A stretch of 64,000 nucleotides of DNA from contig NZ_CP084098.1 of the NCBI RefSeq assembly GCF_036345015.1, positions 1,439,326-1,503,325 on the forward strand. Reading direction: 5' to 3'. This document shows positions 1-8,294 of this stretch, one piece after another (within the stretch, counting starts at the first letter, position 1; each line of letters opens with the position of its first letter). The DNA is from Cyanobacterium sp. Dongsha4 (lineage in GTDB: Bacteria > Cyanobacteriota > Cyanobacteriia > Cyanobacteriales > Cyanobacteriaceae). The position numbers and the translations under genes are program-made. Under the pieces are notes generated by a model. That model was not told where the DNA came from, ran no database searches, and saw only the letters and a program-made list of their open reading frames with translations.

Positions 1-325
1 AACGGGAAAATACCGAGATTTGAACAATTTACCCTCTGGCGCTCGTCGTGGCTTATTTAAGCAGTTATTACCAGCCATTAAACCTCTTTTATTAACCCTA
101 GATGCGATCGCATCTGATAATGGAAAAACCATGGCACAAACAGCAATTAACTGGTGTATTTGTAAAGGTACAATTCCTATACCGGGGGCAAAAAATCCCC
201 GTCAGGCGAGGGAAAATTTAGGGGCATTGGGATGGCGTTTATCGAGAGGGGAAGTAGAAGAATTAGAGAGAGTGGCTTTAGGTTTAAATAAACAAATGAT
301 TCAAAATATTTTTCAAACCCGTTAA
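1..325 (+). CDS. Aldo/keto reductase, C-terminal part (5' end outside window)
   Basis: The frame is open from base 2, so the gene begins before the window; a TTG at 20 is only an internal codon. The visible ~108 residues match the C-terminal third of NADPH-dependent aldo/keto reductases: a helix with MAQTAINWCICKG, then the strand and phosphate-binding stretch IPIPGAKNPRQARENLGAL, and the closing LSRGEVEELE helix. In this family the IPGA.N..QA.EN segment holds the 2'-phosphate end of NADPH. The catalytic Asp, Tyr, Lys and His lie upstream and cannot be seen, so substrate is unknown. It ends 9 bases before the stop of the convergent ExoD-like gene. Confidence 0.75.
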   Translation, partial: TGKYRDLNNLPSGARRGLFKQLLPAIKPLLLTLDAIASDNGKTMAQTAINWCICKGTIPIPGAKNPRQARENLGALGWRLSRGEVEELERVALGLNKQMIQNIFQTR

Positions 326-334
326 CCTTGGAAA

Positions 335-958
335 CTATTTCTTAAAGTATTGCTCAATCCAATCAATAATACTCAAGCCCCCCCAAATGGTTGCAAAAAT
401 AATAGACGCAGAAACGACTCCAGCAATTAAACAAAGACTTAATCCAGCTAAAACAATAAAACCATCATCCTCCTGCATCCCAAAAGCTGTAACAAAAATA
501 CCCATCGCAGGAGCAGTATTAGTGCCAGGAATTGGTATCATCATGGAAATAGCCATAAGTGCGATCGCAATTCCAATCACAATTCTTCCTGAAAAGCTAG
601 TACAAATATAAGTAAGCCGAGGTTTTGTTAAATTCTCAATTCTCTTTAGCCAAGGTAAACCCATTTGCACAAACTTACGAGCAGTGCTGGTTTTCATAGC
701 CCCTTTAAGCATTTTATCTGGCAACCAAGGTGTTTTATGCCCAATTACTAACTGAATCGCCAGTAAAAAAATCAGAATCCCAAAGGGTATAGAATAGCCC
801 GGTGCAGGTATGGGTAAAGCAGAAGGTAGCGATAAAATAACTAAGAGAAAACCAAATATTCTTTCTCCTGCAAGGCTTAATATCTCCTCTAGGGTAATTT
901 TTTCTTCCCTTTCTTGTACAAAAAAATAGTCGTTTAGCTCTTGAGACAATTTGGACAT
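335..958 (-). CDS. ExoD-family membrane protein (exopolysaccharide synthesis ExoD-like)
   Basis: A 207-residue integral membrane protein. After a charged N-terminal region with LEEILSLAGERIFGFLLVILSLPSALP, the PAPGYSIPFGILIFLLAIQL segment and two further hydrophobic blocks follow the ExoD family pattern (duplicated amphipathic and membrane halves with P.PG motifs; a second PIPGTNTAPA lies near residue 145). ExoD was first linked to exopolysaccharide production and alkaline tolerance in rhizobia; its biochemical role is not established, so only family membership is claimed. Convergent with the aldo/keto reductase and followed upstream by a repeat-rich spacer. Confidence 0.75.
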   Translation of the reverse strand: MSKLSQELNDYFFVQEREEKITLEEILSLAGERIFGFLLVILSLPSALPIPAPGYSIPFGILIFLLAIQLVIGHKTPWLPDKMLKGAMKTSTARKFVQMGLPWLKRIENLTKPRLTYICTSFSGRIVIGIAIALMAISMMIPIPGTNTAPAMGIFVTAFGMQEDDGFIVLAGLSLCLIAGVVSASIIFATIWGGLSIIDWIEQYFKK

Positions 959-964
959 AAATTT

Positions 965-1081
965 AATTATTAAGTAGTTATTGGGAGATTAGAGAAGCGG
1001 GGGGGTTAGGAGTTAGGAGTTAGAAGTTCGGGGTTATTAATTATCATCAACTATTTACCTTTGCCCCTTGCCCTTTGCCCT
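965..1081. repeat. Short tandem and dispersed repeat block (GGAGTTA and TTGCCCCTTGCCC types)
   Basis: The 123-base spacer between the ExoD-like and hisZ genes holds three imperfect copies of a heptamer near 1008-1032 (ttaggagttaggagttagaa), then the sequence ttaattatcatcaactattt, then a pyrimidine-rich tandem block of tttgccc/ccttgcc units. The same three modules recur, singly or together, in many spacers of this window (for example near 17,530, 28,200, 33,040, 49,460 and 53,360). They have no open frame. They resemble the short tandemly repeated heptamers known from many cyanobacterial genomes. Confidence 0.6.
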
Positions 1082-2296
1082 TTAATTAGCAGTTTCAATT
1101 GTTGTATTCCCATTTTCATCAACCCATGCTAAATAAGAAATACCTTCCTCAAGAGCATAGTTACGAATTTCATCAGGAGTACGCATTTTTAGGTCAATTT
1201 CCACTCTGACGATGTGGTTAGTATTTCTCAATTTTTGGGCATAAGCAAAAGCTGAATTTGATGCTTTTATGTTGGTAGGTATCACTAACCAATCACTGGG
1301 GGGAGTGCTTTGAGGTAAATTAGGGCTATTTAATAAGCAATTATGTAAGTCTTGAATGTTAAAGCAAAAACCAATCCCGGGAGCATTTTTTTTCTGGGGG
1401 TGATACACTTCCAAAAGTTGATCGTATCTTCCTCCTTGCCCTAATACATAGGGTTTATTGCCCATAACTTGGACTATCTCGAAAACAATACCCGTATAGT
1501 AGTCAAAAGTCTGAATTAAACTTAAATCTAAGGTTATAGGTAGAGGTTTTTCACAGCTATGGTTGATTAAATCCATCAATGAGTGTAAATGATTAACGGC
1601 TTTTTGGGCGGTTTCGTCTAAGTCAAAATCGGCAACTTTGGCTAACACTTCTTGGGGATTTCCTCTTAAATCGAATAATTGCAATGCCTTAGCCTTGAGA
1701 TTATCTTCTAAATCTAGTTTTTGTAACTTAACTCGATCTAAAGATGCGATCGCATCTAAAATTTGTTCACGAAAAGCACAAGGAAAAGTATTAAGCAATG
1801 AGCGGGTTAAACCTGCATCTCCTAAAAGTAATTGTGCGCCTTCAATGCCTAAAGATTGTAAACAATTAATCAACAGTAAAATAATTTCCCCATCGGCCAA
1901 AACACCATCAGCGTATAATAATTCGACTCCTGCTTGATAAAATTCTAATTGTTTTCCATGATGGCCTGCAGGAGGATTCCGAAATACATTTGCTCGATAA
2001 CAAAGTCTTTGAATAGTTTGATTGCTGAGACGATTAACCGCCGCCCTAGCAATAGAAGCAGTTAACTCAGGGCGTAAACCTAAACGCCCCTCACCGATGT
2101 TTTGCAGTTGAACTACAGTAGAAGGTTCGATCGCCCCTCCCGCCATCAGAGTATCCACCCATTCAATGGTAGAAGTGACGATTCTTTTGTATCCCCAACG
2201 CTGGAAAACCTCTTGTAAGCGATCATTAATCCAACTTTTTTGGGCTACTTCTAAAGGTAGTAAATCTCTTGCTCCGGCGGGTGCTTGATGAATCAT
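1082..2296 (-). CDS. hisZ: ATP phosphoribosyltransferase regulatory subunit HisZ
   Basis: This 404-residue protein is a histidyl-tRNA synthetase paralogue lacking aminoacylation, which pairs with the short form of HisG to start histidine biosynthesis. The start IHQAPAGARDLLP and the class II synthetase core are visible: motif 2-like LRPELTASIARAAVNRL and FRNPPAGHHGKQLEFYQAGVELL, and the HisZ/HisRS signature LGQGGRYDQLL near residue 290. The usual HisRS C-terminal anticodon domain is replaced by a short domain ending in YLAWVDENG. Length and ends fit HisZ better than HisS. The hisG partner is not in this window. It lies 48 bases downstream of the J-domain gene on the same strand, so co-transcription is possible. 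Confidence 0.93.
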   Translation of the reverse strand: MIHQAPAGARDLLPLEVAQKSWINDRLQEVFQRWGYKRIVTSTIEWVDTLMAGGAIEPSTVVQLQNIGEGRLGLRPELTASIARAAVNRLSNQTIQRLCYRANVFRNPPAGHHGKQLEFYQAGVELLYADGVLADGEIILLLINCLQSLGIEGAQLLLGDAGLTRSLLNTFPCAFREQILDAIASLDRVKLQKLDLEDNLKAKALQLFDLRGNPQEVLAKVADFDLDETAQKAVNHLHSLMDLINHSCEKPLPITLDLSLIQTFDYYTGIVFEIVQVMGNKPYVLGQGGRYDQLLEVYHPQKKNAPGIGFCFNIQDLHNCLLNSPNLPQSTPPSDWLVIPTNIKASNSAFAYAQKLRNTNHIVRVEIDLKMRTPDEIRNYALEEGISYLAWVDENGNTTIETAN

Positions 2297-2344
2297 ACTG
2301 AAAATTTGTAAGTCTAAGGGATGGATGATAAATCATGGTTAATC

Positions 2345-3364
2345 CTACCACAAAGGAATGCCAAAAATTTTAGGTGGTTCTTTTTTACCTTTTTTATCTT
2401 TCTTATCCTTAGATTTTCCTTTATCTGAATCTTTACTTTCTGTTTTTTTACCATCAGTTTTACCTGCGGAGGATTTTTTCTCTTTCTGTTTTAATTCTTC
2501 CTGAGCCTTTTTCACGGTAGGATCATTGCTATCAAGACCTACAGCTTTATTAATATGAATACGTCCATAGGGTAAATTATTCTGTAACAAATAAACAGAA
2601 CCTAACATAGCATGAGCCTCCGCACTATTTGCATCTATTTTTACCGCCTCTCTCAAGTCAAAAAGTGCCGCATCAGGGTTAAACTGCTCGATATGATTTT
2701 TTGCACTATTGATTAGTTTTTCTAAACGAGAAACAGGTACTTTTTCCTCTTTTTCTTCTACCTGTTGAGAAACGCCTGTATTACCAGATTGACCCGGTGC
2801 GGCAGTAATTATTGGCTCAGAAACAGCAATTTTAGGCTCAACATTAGACGAAGCACCACCCATTACTTTTCCTAACTCCCCTTGTTTTTGACGAACTAAA
2901 AAAATCATATTCAATTCGCTTAATAAACCTATTTTGAGAGCTAATTTACTTAAGTCCTGATATTGATCTTTAGCCAAGGTTTCAATTAAATCTTGATACA
3001 TTTTGTCGAAATTAGCTTCTTCCCGCAGTAATTTTTTGGGAATTTCACCGCTAAGAGTCATTTCGTTAGCCATAGGTGCTAATCTCATGGAAATCTCAGA
3101 AAAGATAAGTTGACATTCTTTCCTTAACTTATCCTTATATAGATTTTCATAAGCTGGATTGACCAATTTAGATAAAATGGTACTGGCTTTTTCTCTATTT
3201 TCTTTCGTTTCAGCTTGATTGGTGTCTGGATGAAGTTGATAAGCTAATTTTAAATAACGCAGACGAATATCCTTGGGATTTGCAGAAATAGGTAAACCCA
3301 AAATGGCATAGTAGTCTTTAACCTCATACTTGAACAATCCACCTTTCAAATCAGAAATTAACAT
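2345..3364 (-). CDS. J-domain (DnaJ-like) protein with C-terminal TPR region
   Basis: A 339-residue soluble co-chaperone-like protein. Residues ~17-80 form a J-domain with the essential HPD tripeptide (AYQLHPDTNQ), so it should be able to stimulate an Hsp70 partner. The middle (~95-200) is helical and unassigned, with a Gly/Ser-rich linker. Residues ~215-290 carry TPR-like helices (FDLREAVKIDANSAEAHAML and LPYGRIHINKAVGLDSNDPT). The last ~45 residues are a lysine-rich tail (KGKSKDKKDKKGKK). It has no Cys-rich zinc domain or G/F region, so it is not DnaJ itself. J-TPR proteins of this kind are common in cyanobacteria; the client is unknown. Confidence 0.85.
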   Translation of the reverse strand: MLISDLKGGLFKYEVKDYYAILGLPISANPKDIRLRYLKLAYQLHPDTNQAETKENREKASTILSKLVNPAYENLYKDKLRKECQLIFSEISMRLAPMANEMTLSGEIPKKLLREEANFDKMYQDLIETLAKDQYQDLSKLALKIGLLSELNMIFLVRQKQGELGKVMGGASSNVEPKIAVSEPIITAAPGQSGNTGVSQQVEEKEEKVPVSRLEKLINSAKNHIEQFNPDAALFDLREAVKIDANSAEAHAMLGSVYLLQNNLPYGRIHINKAVGLDSNDPTVKKAQEELKQKEKKSSAGKTDGKKTESKDSDKGKSKDKKDKKGKKEPPKIFGIPLW

Positions 3365-3724
3365 ATCTTACACAACCTCTTTAAAATTTATTTAGATGAT
3401 TTTTATAATTGCCAGAAATCAAACTTAGGTTTTTTCCTCAGATAGTATGCTATTTTACTAATAAATAAATTATCCAATCTTGTTACAGTTCAGATTTGAC
3501 GATAAAAGGTGAGAATCCGATGACAATTTAAAAGTATATATGTCATTTATTTTTCACTCTTACAAATCAAATTCGGAATCAGTTTCTATTTCCTGCCTTT
3601 ATATCTATAGTAAGCAAAGAAACAAGATAATTTCGCTTTAAAATAAGGGAGTTGGTATTAATATTACAAGAATCTCCAAAATCCAAAATTATTTAAAACA
3701 AATAATCATTATTGTAATCTTGGA
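3365..3724. other. Intergenic stretch with no recognised feature
   Basis: This 360-base AT-rich spacer lies between the J-domain gene and tsaD, which point the same way. I see no open frame with a ribosome binding site, no tRNA-like fold and no clear terminator. It presumably contains the J-domain promoter at its left end. Confidence 0.6.
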
Positions 3725-4777
3725 TTAATTGACATTGTAGAGTTGCTCGATATTTTCAAGGTTCATTCTTGATGATACCCCCAAACTAAGAGGCGATCGC
3801 ATCTTATTAATAAAATGTTCTTCTCCAGCACAAGCAATCATCGCTCCATTATCGGTACAGTATTTCAGAGGAGGAAAGAAGACTTGAAGATTATGCTTTT
3901 GAGCTTCTGCTTGTAAGGTATTTCTTAAAGCAGTATTTGCCGCCACTCCGCCCCCTACTGCAATGGTATCCAAATTAAGGTCTAAACAAGCTCTAATTGC
4001 TCTTTTTGTTAATGCCCCAGCAACGGTATATTGAAAACTAGCACATAAATCCGCTACAGGTAAAGAATCGGAATTTTCTTTTTGTAAACCTTGAATAAGT
4101 CTTAACATGGCTGTTTTTAAACCGCTAAAACTACTGTCATAGGGGTGAAAACCTTGATTATTCGGTAGAGATACTTTTCCTTCTGGCAATTTAAAAGCAT
4201 GGGGATTTCCTTCCTTTGCTAACTTGTCGATAATAGGACCTCCGGGATAGCTAAGGTTGAGTAGTCTCGCCACCTTATCAAAGGCCTCCCCTGCCGCATC
4301 GTCACGAGTTGAGCCAATGGTTTTGTAAACTCCGCTTTCGATGACGTGAATTAAGCTAGTATGCCCCCCTGAAACCAATAAACACAAAAATGGTGGTTTG
4401 AGACTCGGTTCACCCAGATAAGAAGCGTAAATATGACCTTCCAAATGATGAATCCCTAAAAATGGCTTATTATGAACCATTGCCAATGTTTTCGCCGCCG
4501 TAACTCCCACAATTAAAGAACCCACTAACCCCGGAGTTACTGTAGATGCGATCGCATCTATGTCAGACCATGATAAACCAGATTCAGTCATCGCTTGATC
4601 AATACAAGGGTTAATCATTTCCAAATGACGACGGGAAGCTAACTCAGGTACAACTCCGCCATACTGCTCATGTAGCTTGATTTGCGAAGCCACTACATTA
4701 GCGATAACATTACGATTTGTTACAATGGCGACGCTAGTTTCATCACAACTACTTTCAACTGCTAAAATTGTGGGCAT
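3725..4777 (-). CDS. tsaD: tRNA N6-threonylcarbamoyladenosine synthase TsaD
   Basis: TsaD transfers the threonylcarbamoyl group made by TsaC onto A37 of ANN-decoding tRNAs, working with TsaB and TsaE. The 350 residues match the family length. Visible marks are the N-terminal LAVESSCDETSVA (ASKHA phosphate loop), the metal ligands in GIHHLEGHIYASY (two His four residues apart), LVSGGHTSLIHV, DDAAGEAFDKVARLL, FSGLKTAMLRL and the closing YCTDNGAMIACAG, whose Asp is the third metal ligand. The ATG start leads straight into the first strand. It diverges from psaF across 149 bases. Confidence 0.97.
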   Translation of the reverse strand: MPTILAVESSCDETSVAIVTNRNVIANVVASQIKLHEQYGGVVPELASRRHLEMINPCIDQAMTESGLSWSDIDAIASTVTPGLVGSLIVGVTAAKTLAMVHNKPFLGIHHLEGHIYASYLGEPSLKPPFLCLLVSGGHTSLIHVIESGVYKTIGSTRDDAAGEAFDKVARLLNLSYPGGPIIDKLAKEGNPHAFKLPEGKVSLPNNQGFHPYDSSFSGLKTAMLRLIQGLQKENSDSLPVADLCASFQYTVAGALTKRAIRACLDLNLDTIAVGGGVAANTALRNTLQAEAQKHNLQVFFPPLKYCTDNGAMIACAGEEHFINKMRSPLSLGVSSRMNLENIEQLYNVN

Positions 4778-4856
4778 TATTTTCTTGATTTGTTAAGAAT
4801 AATAAATTTTCTAACTATTACTTTACTCCATTTACTAATCACAGTAAAATCGCATT

Positions 4857-4884
4857 TGAAGTCATTTTTTCGGCTTCATTTTTT
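4857..4884 (+). promoter_or_regulatory. Hairpin followed by a T-run in the psaF leader (terminator or attenuator-like)
   Basis: tgaagtc (4857-4863) pairs with ggcttca (4872-4878) across an 8-base loop, with one T-G pair, and six T residues follow directly. That is the shape of a weak intrinsic terminator on the + strand, but no + strand gene lies upstream; psaF starts 42 bases further on. If psaF is transcribed from upstream of the hairpin this would be a leader attenuator; if from downstream, it may insulate psaF from antisense or read-through transcription. The role is inferred. Confidence 0.35.
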
Positions 4885-4926
4885 GTAACAAAAACTTATT
4901 GTTTCGTAGCAAAAGGAAACAATTTT

Positions 4927-5433
4927 ATGAGAAAAATATTCAGTTTAGTATTAGCATTTACGCTATCGATTACCCTCTGGTTCAATTTCGCACCTGCGGC
5001 ACAAGCCGATTTATCTCACTTAACTCCTTGTAGTGAGTCTCCTGCTTATCAAGCGAAAGCAAAAAGTTTCCGTAATACCACCAGTGATCCTGAGTCTGGT
5101 CAAAAACGTGCTGAAAGTTATGCCGAAGCCCTTTGTGGTCCTGAAGGCTATCCCCATTTAGTCGTTGATGGCAGATTAGATCACGCTGGTGACTTTATCA
5201 TCCCCGGATTATTATTCCTTTACGTTGCTGGTTGGATTGGTTGGGTAGGACGTTCTTACTTAATCGCCATCCGTGAGGAAAAAGACACCGAGATGAAAGA
5301 AATTATCATCGATGTACCTCTTGCCATTAATAAAATGTTATTCGGTTTTATGTGGCCTCTACAGGCTTTCGGTGAGTTTACTTCTGGTAAATTAACGGTT
5401 AAAGATTCCGAAATTCCTGTTTCCCCTCGTTAA
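4927..5433 (+). CDS. psaF: Photosystem I subunit III, PsaF
   Basis: PsaF is the lumen-exposed subunit at the donor side of photosystem I. The 168-residue precursor begins with a signal peptide (MRKIFS, hydrophobic core, cleavage expected after AQA at 27), giving a mature start DLSHLTPC as in other cyanobacteria. Two cysteines (SHLTPCSES and [12 protein letters not shown]) form the conserved disulfide. One transmembrane helix follows ([20 protein letters not shown]), then the stromal [19 protein letters not shown] and a membrane re-entrant end. A strong site (aaaggaaac) sits 7 bases before the ATG. psaJ follows 42 bases later. Confidence 0.98.
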   Translation: MRKIFSLVLAFTLSITLWFNFAPAAQADLSHLTPCSESPAYQAKAKSFRNTTSDPESGQKRAESYAEALCGPEGYPHLVVDGRLDHAGDFIIPGLLFLYVAGWIGWVGRSYLIAIREEKDTEMKEIIIDVPLAINKMLFGFMWPLQAFGEFTSGKLTVKDSEIPVSPR

Positions 5434-5475
5434 TTTCTCGGTCAAATTTTAGTTATTTTTTTAGGAGAAAATTAG

Positions 5476-5604
5476 ATGAAAGGTCTAACTACTTTTTTAT
5501 CCACTGCACCAGTTTTAATTACTGCTTTATTAGTTTTTACTGCTGGTTTATTAATCGAATTTAATCGTTTTTATCCCGATCTTTTATTCCATCCTATGGG
5601 ATAA
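5476..5604 (+). CDS. psaJ: Photosystem I subunit IX, PsaJ
   Basis: A 42-residue single-span protein: [20 protein letters not shown] begins it and it ends [13 protein letters not shown]. This is the PsaJ pattern, with a short stromal start, one transmembrane helix and the conserved F.RFYPDLLF end. PsaJ stabilises PsaF in photosystem I and binds peripheral chlorophylls. The site ttaggagaaa lies just before the ATG. Position directly behind psaF and ahead of a terminator shows a two-gene psaFJ operon. Confidence 0.97.
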   Translation: MKGLTTFLSTAPVLITALLVFTAGLLIEFNRFYPDLLFHPMG

Positions 5605-5630
5605 ATATCTGTCTCATAGTTTAAACTCAA

Positions 5631-5670
5631 AGTCGCCTCTTAAGTAATAATTTTTGGGGCGATTTTTTTT
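5631..5670 (+). terminator. Intrinsic terminator of the psaFJ operon
   Basis: agtcgcc (5631-5637) pairs with ggcgatt (5658-5664), with one G-T pair, across a 20-base loop, and the stem runs into an unbroken T-tract. It starts 26 bases after the psaJ stop, which makes it the end of the psaFJ transcript. The remaining ~280 bases to the next gene hold only AT-rich sequence with one dispersed-repeat fragment (aagcaataggcaacgggaaa). Confidence 0.7.
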
Positions 5671-5950
5671 CTGCTCTCTTATTTTTAAGTATGTAAATTA
5701 TTGGTTAAGGTAAGCAATAGGCAACGGGAAATAGCAAATGAAATGAGTTAACATTCAAAAAATAACACCGTCAAACCTGTCTTTAACTAATATTTTTGCC
5801 AAACAACTGAGGTAAATCGAGGTTTTAAATCTCCACAACAAAAAAAATTAGCTGTCTCTGATTATTTTGTGAACCAGATCAAGTTAACATTAACTAGATA
5901 GAAAATGTTGTTTTATTATTTGTTCAATCTCCCAGTCAGATAGCTAACTT

Positions 5951-7021
5951 ATGTTACCAAAAACCTCCCATGTAAATGAAATTTACCATCTAATTGCTTT
6001 TCTTGTTTCAATGAATGTGGTAATGTGGAGTACTCCTGTCGTTAAAAATATTGGTTTAAGAAGTGGTCATGTAGATAAACCAGATGCAAGAAAAATTCAT
6101 AGTCAACCAATTGTTAGAATTGGCGGAATAGCTATTTTTGCAGGTACAACAGCAGGTTTACTAATTGTCTGGTGGTTAGGAGGTTTTGGAGTCTTATCCC
6201 CAGAGAAAGACGCAGAAATTTGGGGGGTTACTATTGGGGCAATTTTCTTTTTTTTCATTGGCTTGGCAGATGATTTATTTAATCTTTCTCCTCAATCCCG
6301 CTTATTAGTTCAATCTATTGTTGCCTCTTTTGCTTGGTATAAAGGGGTGAGAATTGATTTTTTTACAATTCCCTTTGGTGATTTAATCCAAATTGATATG
6401 TGGTGGCTGAGTTTACCCATTACCGTAATTTGGTTAGTGGGAATGGTAAATGCAGTTAACTGGATTGATGGTTTAGATGGTTTAGCCGCAGGAGTTTGTG
6501 GTATTGCGGCAGTGGTAATGTTAATTGTTAGTTTATTCATGAATCAACCGGCGGCGGCATTGTTAGCGGCAGGTTTAGCAGGAGGTGCTTTAGGTTTTTT
6601 GAGGTACAATTTTAACCCAGCCGAAATTTTTATGGGAGATGGTGGTGCTTATTTCATGGGTTTTATGTTGGCAGGAGTTGCGGTAATTGGCATTTCTAAG
6701 ACTGCGGCAGTAACGGCAGTGCTTTTGCCCTATGTTATTTTAGCTGTGCCTATTTTAGATATGTCTTGGGTAATTTTATCCCGTGTTTTGCAGGGAAAAT
6801 CTCCTTTTTTGCCCGATAAGCGTCATTTACATCATCGTTTATTACAAGCAGGAATTTCTCAAAGACTAACAGCTATTTATATTTATTCTTTAACATTATG
6901 GGCAGGTAGTCTTGCTCTGGCTTTTTCTGGTTTTCCTAGTGGTGGGGTTTATGCTTTGGGAGCAACTATGTTGCTTATTTACACTACTTGGCAGGTGTGG
7001 AGAAATTCTATTAGGAATTAG
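5951..7021 (+). CDS. WecA/MraY-family polyprenyl-phosphate sugar-1-phosphate transferase
   Basis: A 356-residue polytopic membrane enzyme of the family that moves a sugar-1-phosphate (usually GlcNAc-1-P) from a UDP-sugar onto undecaprenyl phosphate, the first membrane step of many surface polysaccharides. Family marks in order: KPDARKIHSQPIVRIGGIAI, the aspartate pair in GLADDLFNLSP, NAVNWIDGLDGLAAG, MGDGGAYFMGFMLAG, and the cytosolic DKRHLHHRLLQ loop typical of the WecA/TagO branch (MraY has a different loop). About ten hydrophobic helices are visible. wecB and glmM, which lead to UDP-ManNAc and UDP-GlcNAc, lie 23 kb away. Exact sugar unknown. Confidence 0.88.
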   Translation: MLPKTSHVNEIYHLIAFLVSMNVVMWSTPVVKNIGLRSGHVDKPDARKIHSQPIVRIGGIAIFAGTTAGLLIVWWLGGFGVLSPEKDAEIWGVTIGAIFFFFIGLADDLFNLSPQSRLLVQSIVASFAWYKGVRIDFFTIPFGDLIQIDMWWLSLPITVIWLVGMVNAVNWIDGLDGLAAGVCGIAAVVMLIVSLFMNQPAAALLAAGLAGGALGFLRYNFNPAEIFMGDGGAYFMGFMLAGVAVIGISKTAAVTAVLLPYVILAVPILDMSWVILSRVLQGKSPFLPDKRHLHHRLLQAGISQRLTAIYIYSLTLWAGSLALAFSGFPSGGVYALGATMLLIYTTWQVWRNSIRN

Positions 7022-7228
7022 TGAAAGAGTTATACACTTCCTGAGTATAAATTGATTTAGGTTAGGGTAGGCAACCGACAAGAGTTTTCTTACAGGACAA
7101 AATCATACCCTTGGACAATATATATCACTTTCTATTTATTTTGAAGTGTATTATAGAGAAAAACTTAAGAGCAAGACCTACTAGCAAACAAAACAGAGGT
7201 AGGAGTAGCTAACGTAAAAAATAGTTTA

Positions 7229-7302
7229 TCGGGATGACAGGATTTGAACCTGCGGCATCCTGCTCCCAAAGCAGGCGCGCTACCAAGCTGCGCTACATCC
7301 CG
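7229..7302 (-). tRNA. tRNA-Pro (anticodon UGG)
   Basis: The minus strand folds into a full cloverleaf of 74 bases: acceptor cgggatg/catcccg, D stem gcgc/gcgc around agcttggta, anticodon stem cctgc/gcagg with loop tttggga (anticodon TGG), and T stem gcagg/cctgt with loop ttcaaat. The discriminator base is A. The 3' CCA is not encoded. It lies between the WecA-like and GNAT genes. Confidence 0.97.
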
Positions 7303-7354
7303 TGATGAACCTTTACCATAATAACTTAAAAATCTTGACTTCGGCAAGGATTTA

Positions 7355-7879
7355 TTACTCTGGATAGTAAAACATTCCTCTAATGCCTTCAGGGTCAGGA
7401 ATAAAGCCCAATCTTTGGTAAAATTCAACGACATGGGCATCAGCGAAAAGAGTCACATTGCTAATATCATCCTTGCGTAGTTTTTTGATCACATATTTCA
7501 TAAAGGCTTTGCCCAATCCTTTGTTTTGAAAACGAGGATGAATAACAACATCCCAAATAGTCGCATTAAAAGCATGATCTGAAGTAGCACGAGCAAACCC
7601 AATCAAAGAAGTTTTCGCTCCCCTTACTTCCCATGCAGAAGCTACTAAATAACTATGATCTAGGGCTTTCTTTACTTTTCTTAATGGTCTTCTCGCCCAG
7701 CCTACAGAGTCGCACAATTCCTCCAGTTCATATAAATCAATGGATTGATTGGTGCTAAAAAAAATTTTGCTACGACCAAATATTTGTGGGTCAAGATTTA
7801 ACCAGTCTCTCTCATCGGTTTTATCGGAGAGAATATTATCATTATCGGTTTTTGTGAACAGTTTTTGTAACCAAACCAT
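7355..7879 (-). CDS. GNAT-family N-acetyltransferase (Ycf52-like)
   Basis: A 174-residue protein with a GNAT fold in its second half. The acetyl-CoA pyrophosphate loop appears as [21 protein letters not shown] (Q/R-x-x-G-x-G/A), preceded by the strand [11 protein letters not shown] and followed by [18 protein letters not shown], the usual C-terminal Tyr segment. The N-terminal part, with [21 protein letters not shown], matches the cyanobacterial and plastid Ycf52/NAT group, whose plastid members acetylate protein N-termini and lysines. The acceptor here is unknown. Transcribed towards tRNA-Pro, 52 bases away. Confidence 0.83.
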   Translation of the reverse strand: MVWLQKLFTKTDNDNILSDKTDERDWLNLDPQIFGRSKIFFSTNQSIDLYELEELCDSVGWARRPLRKVKKALDHSYLVASAWEVRGAKTSLIGFARATSDHAFNATIWDVVIHPRFQNKGLGKAFMKYVIKKLRKDDISNVTLFADAHVVEFYQRLGFIPDPEGIRGMFYYPE

Positions 7880-8294
7880 GTTTGGAGAGAGCTAATGATT
7901 TATTTTTTATAGATACAATAAGTTTTTATCCTTGAATTAGATGATAATAGCATAATTTACTCTTTTTCGATAAGTTAGTTTGCTACGAAAGATTTAAGCG
8001 GAATTGATAAGTCTCAGAAAAGAATAATAAAGATTTATTTTTTATCGACGTTCCTAATTTTATATTACGAGGTGCTGGTGAATTAAGCTACGATTTTTAT
8101 TTCAGATCGGGAATAGGGAGCAAGGGAACAGGAAATGATAGTCAATAGTGATAATATTTTAAGTAATTCAATAATGTTTTATACCAAAATTAAGCAACCT
8201 CTATTACAAAAATTCTGCTAGAAAGAAATTTTTACTAGGCTTATTTTCAGGAATAGGTTACTGAGAGTTGACCCAATCCCCGAAATTTTAATGT
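7880..8294. other. Intergenic stretch with dispersed-repeat fragments only
   Basis: A 415-base AT-rich spacer between the GNAT gene and the 3' end of the GH13 gene. It has no convincing frame, RNA fold or terminator. Around 8104-8160 it contains gggaatagggagcaaggg and gtcaatagtgataatat; the latter recurs near 40,200 and marks a dispersed repeat. Confidence 0.5.
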
